Shown here one piece after another: positions 44,550 through 51,033 of a stretch of 51,033 bases of DNA; position 1 is the stretch's first letter, and every line of letters starts with the position of its first letter. Under the pieces are notes generated by a model. That model was not told the DNA's origin. It did no database searches and saw nothing but the letters and a program-made list of their open reading frames with translations. This DNA is from an uncultured Saprospiraceae bacterium (GTDB lineage: Bacteria > Bacteroidota > Bacteroidia > Chitinophagales > Saprospiraceae): assembly GCA_938003955.1 (NCBI GenBank), contig CALKXE010000024.1, positions 1 through 51,033 on the forward strand, written 5' to 3'. The translations under genes and the position numbers were made by a program.

Positions 44550-45965
44550 TTAAGCCTCCTTCAAAAACAGCTTTTTATCTTTTATTATATCTACTAAATC
44601 ATCTGGCACCTTATTCTGCCAACCATCTCTGCCATTGCTTATATTTTCGTACACAATAGATGGATCAATGTAGAGCATCTCCTCTTCATATTCTTTAACA
44701 TCCACAATCTGATCACTATCCACGAGATGTTTATAAAGAAATTTAATTCCTTCTGGTACTGGAAGGTTCTCAATTGTCATAAGTGATTCTCCATCTTCCA
44801 TAAGGGCAGGATAAGCGTATATCTTAATGTTCCTTGTAAATAGTTCGCCAAACGCAACCAACAATCTTCCATCCTGATTACCGTGATATTTTTCATTTAT
44901 TATATCAAGCAGCTCTCTTACGCCAATTACAAGTCCTAGTTTTTTGATTTTATAGTCTCCTAAATAATTGATCAGCTTTTGGTGATTACTACAATCAGAA
45001 ACAATCACTTTATATCCCAAAGCACAAATTAGCTCAGTTCTATCTAAAAAGTCCTGATCATCAATCTCTCCGTTTTCATCTCGTAGATAATCGAGGGTGA
45101 TTTCAGTGATATCATATGCTCTATCTGGGTCTATGTATTCTTCATTTTTAAATTGTGCAAAACTAGAACGCATCACATCCTGAGTGACCAATGTAGGCGG
45201 TCGAAAATTTCCACGCACAACCATCAGTGCTTTCTTGTATAAGAACTCTGACGCATGTACACTATTCTTATTCTCATCAAAAATGGTAACTTCAGTTAGG
45301 TCATGCTTTACAAGATATAGAGATAACAATCTATTGTCAACATGCTCAAATACTGGCCCATCTGCACGAATCATATCGATAGTGACTCTCCCTTCTAGTC
45401 CTTCTACAAGAGATTTTACCATTTGTTCTGGGTTATCTCTGTAAAAGAAACAAGCATAGATTAGATTGACCCCTAATGCTCCAATTGCTTCTTGTTGTAA
45501 TTTGTTGTCATTATCATGCATTTTTACATGTATCACCAAATCATTAAATTCAGAACATGGCTTATGCTGGAACCTTACGCCCATCCATCCATTACCTTTG
45601 ATGGTGCGAGAATAGTTGATCGCCGATACTGTATCAGCAAATACAAAAAATGTAGCCATATGACACATATCACCTAATCGCTCATCCATTAATTTGGATT
45701 CATGATTTAGCATCTTGTATAATCGTGATTCACATACATACCGGCCACTATCTTCTTTACCATATATCGCATCAGAAAATTCCTTATCGTATGCAGACAT
45801 TGTTTTTGCGATAGTCCCCGCTGCCGCTCCTACCTGAAAGAAGTTTCTAGCTACCTCCTGACCAGCGCCAATCTCAGCAAATGTCCCGTAGATCATATTG
45901 TTAAGATTGATCTCTAGCGCTTTCTGTTCTGTTTTTAAAACTTTATGTGGATTCTGTTCTTGCAT
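44550..45965 (-). CDS. Conserved protein of unknown function with YGTFAEIGAGQEVAR motif
   Basis: 471 aa, no signal peptide or membrane helix. The N-terminal part has two striking blocks, YGTFAEIGAGQEVAR (26-40) and AGTIAKTMSAYDKEFSDAIY (49-68), followed by GRYVCESRLYKML, NYSRTIKGNGWMGVRFQ, NLIYACFFYRDNPE and, near the end, DGRLLVAFGELFTRNIKIYA. Such conserved blocks suggest an enzyme or a nucleotide- or cofactor-binding protein, but I know no function for this family and will not guess one. It is free-standing: the 297-bp gap to the TetR gene and the 46.0-kb gap upstream are noncoding. A -7-like element precedes it. Confidence 0.8.
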   Translation of the reverse strand: MQEQNPHKVLKTEQKALEINLNNMIYGTFAEIGAGQEVARNFFQVGAAAGTIAKTMSAYDKEFSDAIYGKEDSGRYVCESRLYKMLNHESKLMDERLGDMCHMATFFVFADTVSAINYSRTIKGNGWMGVRFQHKPCSEFNDLVIHVKMHDNDNKLQQEAIGALGVNLIYACFFYRDNPEQMVKSLVEGLEGRVTIDMIRADGPVFEHVDNRLLSLYLVKHDLTEVTIFDENKNSVHASEFLYKKALMVVRGNFRPPTLVTQDVMRSSFAQFKNEEYIDPDRAYDITEITLDYLRDENGEIDDQDFLDRTELICALGYKVIVSDCSNHQKLINYLGDYKIKKLGLVIGVRELLDIINEKYHGNQDGRLLVAFGELFTRNIKIYAYPALMEDGESLMTIENLPVPEGIKFLYKHLVDSDQIVDVKEYEEEMLYIDPSIVYENISNGRDGWQNKVPDDLVDIIKDKKLFLKEA

Positions 45966-46001
45966 ATTTCTTTTTTAACTGGATACCAGTTCATAATGTC
46001 A

Positions 46002-46009
46002 CAAAAATA
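46002..46009 (-). promoter_or_regulatory. Candidate -7 element (TATTTTTG) for the 471-aa gene
   Basis: Fits TAnnTTTG on the minus strand and lies 36 nt upstream of the ATG at 45965. No -33 TTG at the usual spacing. Confidence 0.35.
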
Positions 46010-46063
46010 AACAAATATTCAAGTGCCACGGAATCGGATAGAGAAAAGGATGAAATTGACAAT

Positions 46064-46096
46064 AAAAAAAGCCTTCGACAAATCTATATCGAAGGC
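46064..46096 (-). terminator. Intrinsic terminator after the small exported protein gene
   Basis: Stem GCCTTCGA/TCGAAGGC (46071-46078 with 46089-46096). On the minus strand it is followed by seven T. It ends the skp-skp-murI-hypothetical transcription unit. Confidence 0.88.
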
Positions 46097-46162
46097 AAAT
46101 ATTTATATATCTAAATATTCAATCATTCTATTATTAACATTGAATAATCGAAATGTCTATTT

Positions 46163-46187
46163 ATCGAAAAGTGAACCGCTCTAAAAG
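46163..46187. repeat. Second copy of the 25-bp dispersed intergenic repeat
   Basis: Matches 14517-14541 in the same orientation at 23 of 25 bases (starts ATCGAAAAGTGAA). It lies between the 3' end of the small exported protein gene and its terminator. Confidence 0.6.
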
Positions 46188-46207
46188 CAAAGCCTTCTAA
46201 TAGTAAC

Positions 46208-46723
46208 CTATTTATCTTCTATTAATTCCGGTTGTTCCGCTGTTGGAATTTCTATATCTCCCGTGTACGCTGGCACATACGTTTTGATAGATGCCGTATC
46301 ATATGGTTCTAAATTAAGAAAAGTCCATGTCTTGCCCTCGTCTGAAGAAGATGCGAGAAAGTATACTTTCTGTGATATCTTAGTCTTACCAATTTTTGTA
46401 ATAATCGTTTGCGGTAATATCGACTGCAGATCTCTGCCAGCAAACATAAATTTACTTGGTTTTAATGGTTCTATCGATTCATACGCTAGCCCACTTTTTG
46501 TAACCATCTCATATGAAGCCTTGGCATTAGTTACCATAATCTCTTTTCCGCCTGCAATTTCTATTACAGAAGGTATCGTCATGTCAACGTATTTATCAAA
46601 ATCGCCTTTTAAAAATGCTGCATTGAACTGCTTTGCGTCTTGTAGTAATAATTCGACCTGTGATTGGGCGTGAATAGATATTGATATGAAAGTCATAAAT
46701 AGAATAGAAAAAATACTTTTCAT
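46208..46723 (-). CDS. Small exported protein, unknown function
   Basis: 171 aa with a signal peptide (MKSIFSILFMTFISISIHAQ). The mature part starts VELLLQDAKQFNAAFLKGDF and has an NTF2/DUF4440-like feel (helix then DKYVDMTIPSVIEIAGGKE, long strands YFLASSSDEGKTWTFLNLEP). It ends in a Pro/Glu-rich tail. I do not assign a family. It follows murI by 31 bp on the same strand and shares its terminator, so it is probably co-transcribed with the skp-murI genes. Confidence 0.75.
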   Translation of the reverse strand: MKSIFSILFMTFISISIHAQSQVELLLQDAKQFNAAFLKGDFDKYVDMTIPSVIEIAGGKEIMVTNAKASYEMVTKSGLAYESIEPLKPSKFMFAGRDLQSILPQTIITKIGKTKISQKVYFLASSSDEGKTWTFLNLEPYDTASIKTYVPAYTGDIEIPTAEQPELIEDK

Positions 46724-46754
46724 AAGGTCAATTTTTTTTTCTGATTAAATGTTA

Positions 46755-47570
46755 TTACCAAATATTTGCTGTTTCCAACTCTATCTCTTCGCCATAGAAC
46801 ACCTTAGCAGTATCCTCGAAGGACTGAGTATAGTCAGAAACATAAAACTCATTCTTTTTGGTTCTCTCTGGAGCTAATAAATTTTCTTTCAGAAGCAATT
46901 CGTAAACAGCATTAGCGACTACATCCGTACTATCCAAAACAGCCACTTTATTATTAAAATAAGCTTCTATTTCTTTTTTGATCAATGGATAGTGAGTGCA
47001 GGCCAAAAGAAGCGCATCAATATCTGCAAATTCTTTGCGACCTAAATATGTATCGATCACAGAATGGCTTATTTTTCCTTGATAGAAGCCCTCCTCGATC
47101 ATTGGTGCTAAAAGTGGAGTCGCCATCGAGTGGACATTCGCTTTTTGCAACTTATGTTTGATCTTGTCTCTATAAATATTAGATCTGATCGTGGCTTTAG
47201 TTGCTATTACTCCTATGTTGTTATATTCTTTATCAGTAACTGCACTTACCAGTGGGTCTACTACATTTACAAACAATGTCCTGCCTTCAAAGAAGTCAAG
47301 CAATGTACTGTATGCCGCCGAAGACGCACTATTACAGGCAATGACTATCATCTTACAATTCTGATCAAGTAAAAACTTACTGATTTTTAGGCTGTAAAAA
47401 CGGATTGCGTCCGCAGACTTGTCCCCATAAGGTAGGTGCGCCGTATCACCAAAATATATTAGATGCTCGTTAGGAAGTGTTTTTTGAATAGCATTGGCAA
47501 CCGTAAGGCCACCAATGCCTGAATCAAATATTCCTATAGATTTACTACGCGAATCCGTAATTTCTGTCAT
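46755..47570 (-). CDS. murI: Glutamate racemase
   Basis: 271 aa, cytoplasmic, converting L- to D-glutamate for peptidoglycan. All hallmark residues are present: FDSGIGGLTV with Asp16, the first catalytic Cys79 in ACNSASSAAYS, the second Cys191 in LLACTHYPLI, and YFGDTAHLPYG. It is cofactor-independent. It follows two skp-like genes on the same strand, the usual Bacteroidota order, with a short spacer that holds a pair of REP-like direct repeats. Confidence 0.96.
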   Translation of the reverse strand: MTEITDSRSKSIGIFDSGIGGLTVANAIQKTLPNEHLIYFGDTAHLPYGDKSADAIRFYSLKISKFLLDQNCKMIVIACNSASSAAYSTLLDFFEGRTLFVNVVDPLVSAVTDKEYNNIGVIATKATIRSNIYRDKIKHKLQKANVHSMATPLLAPMIEEGFYQGKISHSVIDTYLGRKEFADIDALLLACTHYPLIKKEIEAYFNNKVAVLDSTDVVANAVYELLLKENLLAPERTKKNEFYVSDYTQSFEDTAKVFYGEEIELETANIW

Positions 47571-47589
47571 CTGTTTAATTAACGTTCCC

Positions 47590-47627
47590 CTTCGACAAGC
47601 TCAGGGCAAGACTTCGACAAGCTCAGG
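47590..47627. repeat. REP-like direct repeat pair between skp and murI
   Basis: CTTCGACAAGCTCAGG occurs twice (47590-47605 and 47612-47627), 22 bp apart. This word and its reverse complement (CCTGAGCTTGTCGAAG) form part of a very common bacterial intergenic repeat family. It lies upstream of the murI start. Confidence 0.7.
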
Positions 47628-47641
47628 TTTAGTCTATCTAA

Positions 47642-48154
47642 TTAAAGCCCTAATTTAGCCTTTACCAATGTACTCACATCTGTACCAGGATCTGCATACA
47701 ATACTAACCCTAAGCTAGAATCGAAGATGTATGTATATCCATTATCAGCAGCTACTTCTTTGATAGCGTTATTGATTTTTGCTTGGATAGGAGATAGAAG
47801 TTCCTCACTTTTTTTATAAATTTTCTCCTGACTTGTTTGCTCAAATTGTCCTAGAGCTTGCTCTTCTTGTTGTAGTACAGCTACTTCAGTTTGTTCCTCT
47901 TTCGGAGATAATAGACCATCTGCACGTCTTTTTTGTACATCCGCATATTTTGCTTGTAGTCCAGCGATCATTTCTTCGCCTTTCTTTTGTAGTTGCTTCT
48001 TAAGTGTCTCTATTTTAGAGTTTGCCTCTTTAACTTCAGGTAACTGACCGATCAATTCTTGAGAATTGATAAATCCGAATTTTTGAGCCTGAACTGATAC
48101 TGTCATTGCTGCAAATACAAACGTAAAAAGTAGTGATTTGAAAATCTTATTCAT
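47642..48154 (-). CDS. OmpH/Skp-family periplasmic chaperone (first copy from murI)
   Basis: 170 aa with a signal peptide ending SVQAQ. After a short strand (KFGFINSQELIGQLPEVKEA) comes a long charged coiled coil (about residues 40-125, e.g. IETLKKQLQKKGEEMIAGLQ), then the strand-helix return (PIQAKINNAIKEVAADNGY and YIFDSSLGLVLYADP). Skp trimers hold unfolded outer-membrane proteins in the periplasm on their way to the BAM complex. A paralogue lies 74 bp upstream. Confidence 0.92.
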   Translation of the reverse strand: MNKIFKSLLFTFVFAAMTVSVQAQKFGFINSQELIGQLPEVKEANSKIETLKKQLQKKGEEMIAGLQAKYADVQKRRADGLLSPKEEQTEVAVLQQEEQALGQFEQTSQEKIYKKSEELLSPIQAKINNAIKEVAADNGYTYIFDSSLGLVLYADPGTDVSTLVKAKLGL

Positions 48155-48228
48155 AGTATTCTTGTGTTTAAAAAATGTAGTGTCTGTTAATTTATGTTTC
48201 GTTTTTTCTATCGAAAGTAAACTCGGGT

Positions 48229-48744
48229 TTATTTGATTCCCAATCTTTTCTTTACGTCTTCTGTCTTATCATATTCTTCTGTAACGAATAGTAAACCAGC
48301 TGCGCCGCCTTTGTCGAATATAAGATCATATCCTCTATCCGCTGCAAAATCCTCTATTGCAGAATATACTTTATCTTGGATTGGCGAAACCATCTCTTGT
48401 CTCTTGTTGAATAGATCCCCTTCTGGGCCAAATCTTTTCTTTTGAGTTTCTCTCACTGACGTTTCTGCCGCCATGATTTCGTTTTCTCTTTGCGTTTTTT
48501 GCTCTTCATTAAGTAGTACTTGCTCAGCCTGATACTTGTTGTACATCGCTTTGATCTGATCATACTCTTGAGCGATCTCTTGTCTCCATTCCGCCGCAGC
48601 CTTGTCTATTTGTTTTTCTGCAGTTTGATAATCAGGGAAGCTACCTAGAACTTCATTGATGTCTACTATGGCAATTCTCTGCGCAGACACAGATAGTGAA
48701 AGTAACATTACCATTGAAAATGCTGTAAATAATCTCTTAGTCAT
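48229..48744 (-). CDS. OmpH/Skp-family periplasmic chaperone (second copy)
   Basis: 171 aa, signal peptide MTKRLFTAFSMVMLLSLSVS then AQ. The N-terminal strand is RIAIVDINEVLGSFPDYQTA, followed by a coiled-coil arm (about 45-125) and the C-terminal YDLIFDKGGAAGLLFV. It is paralogous to the next gene. In many Bacteroidota such skp pairs sit directly after bamA. Here the upstream 628 bp contain no bamA, and the next gene is divergent. Confidence 0.92.
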   Translation of the reverse strand: MTKRLFTAFSMVMLLSLSVSAQRIAIVDINEVLGSFPDYQTAEKQIDKAAAEWRQEIAQEYDQIKAMYNKYQAEQVLLNEEQKTQRENEIMAAETSVRETQKKRFGPEGDLFNKRQEMVSPIQDKVYSAIEDFAADRGYDLIFDKGGAAGLLFVTEEYDKTEDVKKRLGIK

Positions 48745-49372
48745 GGTATATAATTTTTATAGTTTTCCTTCTACAAGAAGAATGCCACACTGGCAAATAA
48801 TATTAAAATGAATTGAACGTCAACAAAAACGTTGTAATTGCACATTTTAGGACGGCAAATTTAATATTTCTACTCATCCTACGATACTATAGACTGAGAT
48901 TGGTTTGTAAAAGTTTCGACTGTTAAGGCCTGAAAAAAGGAAACTTATTTATAAACAACTGATAATAAGCATGATATATATTTATGTGCGTTAATTTTTG
49001 AGGTTTTATTAACTAAGTTTTAACTGTGAAAAAATAGACCTCTAATCCAAAAATGGTCTATTGTAGCTTTATTTTTAGCAAAAAGTCGTCTTTTTGAAGT
49101 TCTGTATTCTTTTTTATTACTAAAAGGTATAACCGAAAACAAGTAATTTGTACTAAAATGTGATGCAGCTTCGCTGATAATTAATGTTCGAAAAACCAAT
49201 AAATTTCCAATTAAAATGGAATTAACAGAAATAAATACTCTCACGTAAATCAATATTCTTGAGGTAATTATATAAAGTGTAAACAGTAAGAAACAGTAAT
49301 GATATTTTTGCAATTCTCTATTCAACGTAAAATTAAGTTGCATAACTTAAAAATAAGTTTTATATTTGATTT
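48745..49372. other. 628-bp intergenic region upstream of skp and the TPR gene
   Basis: AT-rich divergent spacer. It holds the TPR promoter at its right end and presumably the skp promoter at its left. An open frame of 107 codons on the minus strand (49020-49343) has a biased hydrophobic composition and no recognisable feature, so I do not call it a gene. Confidence 0.5.
49338..49368 (+). promoter_or_regulatory. Promoter TTG-N20-TATATTTG directly before the TPR gene
   Basis: TTG at 49338-49340 and TATATTTG at 49361-49368 give a complete -33/-7 pair. Only ATTT separates it from the ATG at 49373, so the transcript probably starts at the start codon. Confidence 0.65.
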
Positions 49373-50524
49373 ATGAAGCGAATGCACACTTTCATATTTG
49401 TTGTTCTTGCAGCAGTGTCGGCCATGGCACAGGATATCAGCAGTGATATGAAAGATGCATTTGCCAATCAAGACTATGTCCAAGCTGTTAATTTATCGAA
49501 GTCATGTTATGAATCCGATAGCAACAATATTGAATGTCTTAGAATATTAGCAATTGCTGCAAACAAATCAGGAGATCAAGCAACTGCCAAAACATATCTA
49601 CACATTCTCGAAAAAAAAGACTCAGCGAATACAGACGTATATGTACAATTAGCCAGCATTTATGATCAACAACAACAGCTACCAAAAGCGATCAAATACT
49701 ATACGATTCTAAACAAAATGCTCCCAGACAACCCTATATACTATAGGAAAAATGCCAATTTATATAAAGGTTATGGAGATCGACTAGAATCATTCCGACT
49801 ATTTAGCAAGGCAAACAAACTCAATCCTAGAGATGTACTTACGCTTAAAGGTTTGGCAGAATTGGCAATAGGCAATGAGCAAATGTTAATGGCAGATAGC
49901 CTAATCACCGTTGCGTTAGAGCTAGATAGTATGGATATTAGAATGAATTATCTATTAGCTAGATCAAAATACAAGCAAAAGCAGTATTATGAAGTTACCG
50001 AAGTATTTGATAGAATTAGAGGTCAAGTAGATCTCAGTAGCTATTATAATAAAATGCTGGGGTACTCCTATCTTCAAATTGATTCTATCGATTTGGCGAT
50101 ATCAAAGTTTCAGTTATCCTTAGTGGATGAAAATAATCCTGAAAAACTGCATTACTATCTAGCGACAGCCTATGAAAAGAAAGGCAATATGGATGGTGCT
50201 ATGGAGCACTACGAAAAAGCCGTAAAAAGTAGTATTAGTCCAGACCTAGATCTTTACCACAGAAATGTGGGACGGTTGTCGCTAAAACAGAACAAGCATA
50301 AAAAAGCATTTGAAGCTTACAAGGATGCCTATAAATACGGAGAAGATCCAGTGTTACTATACTACTTAGCTGCCGCTGCTGACAATTACTATAAAGATAA
50401 AAGCATTGCAATCGGATATTACAAGAAATACATCAAATCGAACCATAACCATACAGAGTATAAGGATTATGCAGAGAAGCGGGTAAGGTATCTGAAGGAA
50501 ATAGCACATCAGAAAAAGACATAA
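49373..50524 (+). CDS. Exported tetratricopeptide-repeat protein
   Basis: 383 aa. Signal peptide MKRMHTFIFVVLAAVSAMAQ, then TPR-type helical pairs through most of the protein: CLRILAIAANKSGDQATAKT, VYVQLASIYDQQQQLPKAIK, YYRKNANLYKGYGDRLESFR, YLATAYEKKGNMDGAMEHYE and NVGRLSLKQNKHKKAFEAYK. It is a periplasmic scaffold of unknown partner; TPR proteins often assemble envelope complexes. Its stop codon lies in the loop of a terminator hairpin. A BlaI/MecI-type regulator gene starts about 230 bp downstream on the same strand. Confidence 0.9.
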   Translation: MKRMHTFIFVVLAAVSAMAQDISSDMKDAFANQDYVQAVNLSKSCYESDSNNIECLRILAIAANKSGDQATAKTYLHILEKKDSANTDVYVQLASIYDQQQQLPKAIKYYTILNKMLPDNPIYYRKNANLYKGYGDRLESFRLFSKANKLNPRDVLTLKGLAELAIGNEQMLMADSLITVALELDSMDIRMNYLLARSKYKQKQYYEVTEVFDRIRGQVDLSSYYNKMLGYSYLQIDSIDLAISKFQLSLVDENNPEKLHYYLATAYEKKGNMDGAMEHYEKAVKSSISPDLDLYHRNVGRLSLKQNKHKKAFEAYKDAYKYGEDPVLLYYLAAAADNYYKDKSIAIGYYKKYIKSNHNHTEYKDYAEKRVRYLKEIAHQKKT

Positions 50525-50536
50525 ACATGTCTTTTT
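50513..50536 (+). terminator. Intrinsic terminator overlapping the TPR gene stop codon
   Basis: A perfect 10-bp stem, AAAAAGACAT/ATGTCTTTTT, with loop AAAC. The TAA stop spans the end of the left arm and the loop. The T-rich right arm supplies the U tract. Confidence 0.75.
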
Positions 50537-50557
50537 GCGGAATCGTGGAATCAGCCC

Positions 50558-50612
50558 GAGAATTTTTAATTCTCTACACTGATCAACGCGTTTGCCTTGC
50601 AAAACGCTTGAT
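50558..50612. repeat. Two short inverted repeats upstream of the BlaI-like gene
   Basis: GAGAATT/AATTCTC (50558-50574, 3-nt spacer), and GATCAACGCGTTT pairing with AAACGCTTGATC around GCCTTGC (50581-50612, one bulge). The spacer up to 50752 is made of recurring AATCGC/AAGCG words and shares GCCTTGCAAAAC with 40762-40773. It looks like decayed repeat material. Confidence 0.5.
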
Positions 50613-50752
50613 CGCTAGAATTGCAGAATCGCTTTAAGGTGTTGACGAAACGCAGCAGTTAAGCGATTGTGCAGCGAAGCAATTAAGCAGCAAAGAAATA
50701 ATAAAAGCAGTCGATTAGTCGACAAGTCTAAACTCTAAAAGTCTAAAAAACA

Positions 50753-51033
50753 ATGAAACGACTTACAAAAGCGGAAGAAGAAATCATGCAGATGTTCTGG
50801 GACAATGGCCCAAGTACAGTAAGTGGACTAATTGAACACATGAGTCCTCCAAAACCGCCACATAGTAGCATCTCCTCTATTGTCCGTATACTAGAGAAGA
50901 AAGAATTTGTGGATCATAAAGCCTATGGCCGCACGTACGAGTACTTCTCTATCATTGAAAAGGAATCTTATTCGAAGTTTTCACTCAAACGATTGGTTAG
51001 TAATTACTTCGAAGGAAGTATGAGCGAACTGGT
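50753..51033 (+). CDS. BlaI/MecI/CopY-family repressor (3' end outside window)
   Basis: The first 93 codons are present. The winged-helix opening is typical: MKRLTKAEEEIMQMFWDNGP, then TVSGLIEHM, the recognition helix HSSISSIVRILEKKEFVDHK and the wing GRTYEYFSIIEKE. In Bacteroidota such regulators are usually followed by a BlaR1/MecR1-type membrane metalloprotease that cleaves the repressor on induction; that gene would lie beyond the right edge. The DNA-binding part is complete and the dimerisation part is cut. Confidence 0.9.
   Translation, partial: MKRLTKAEEEIMQMFWDNGPSTVSGLIEHMSPPKPPHSSISSIVRILEKKEFVDHKAYGRTYEYFSIIEKESYSKFSLKRLVSNYFEGSMSEL

Noticed and set aside
49020..49343. 107-codon minus-strand ORF
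   Set aside because: No domain, biased composition, and it lies in a divergent AT-rich spacer with no neighbouring same-strand unit.

Overview
The window looks like a chromosomal segment from an AT-rich member of the Bacteroidota, most likely a Saprospiria-type organism. The lineage rests on several independent signs. There are secreted proteins with C-terminal type IX secretion (T9SS) sorting domains. Promoter-like TAnnTTTG -7 elements occur, and Shine-Dalgarno sequences are largely absent. Families largely confined to the phylum are present (DUF3276/PUR, DUF4271 beside hemD, DUF4783, DUF2723), and the atpD-atpC pair is separated from the other ATP synthase genes. The class-level placement is inference. 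I saw no rRNA, tRNA, CRISPR array, phage or intact insertion sequence.

Layout. 0-3.1 kb: a truncated GNAT gene, a tiny membrane protein, an unknown protein and a GCS2-CBS fusion, all on the minus strand. 3.5-11.2 kb: plus-strand genes for a DUF2723 membrane glycosyltransferase, rpiB plus a sulfurtransferase, an M28 peptidase and a SurA-like chaperone. 11.3-16.1 kb: a PUR-domain protein, an ABC exporter, a TMEM220-like protein and atpDC. 16.3-20.9 kb: a large T9SS BNR/discoidin protein flanked by two decayed, mutually similar outer-membrane beta-barrel genes. 20.9-22.2 kb: a DUF4783 protein and a sigma factor. 22.4-27.7 kb: three exported hydrolase-like or unknown proteins (M20, DUF2891, M14). 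27.9-28.8 kb: ten tandem 82-bp units, each able to fold into a long hairpin, abutting rsmG. 28.8-33.4 kb: an overlapping operon (FemAB/GNAT-like, GT2, rsmG), then DUF4271-hemD. 33.6-38.1 kb: redoxin-smpB, a second T9SS BNR protein and a crotonase. 38.2-46 kb: a T9SS reprolysin-like protease, an alpha/beta hydrolase lipoprotein, an orphan beta-class DNA methyltransferase, a TetR regulator and a conserved unknown protein. 46.2-48.7 kb: skp-skp-murI and a small exported protein. 49.4-51 kb: a TPR protein and the start of a BlaI/MecI-type regulator.

Most genes serve ordinary envelope biogenesis, secretion and housekeeping. The least explained structures are the 82-bp palindromic repeat array, three genes whose ATG lies exactly 4 nt after a TAnnTTTG element (candidate leaderless transcripts), the paired beta-barrel pseudogenes, and a short degenerate repeat shared between distant intergenic regions. 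Calls were made by reading the sequence; no database search or folding program was run.
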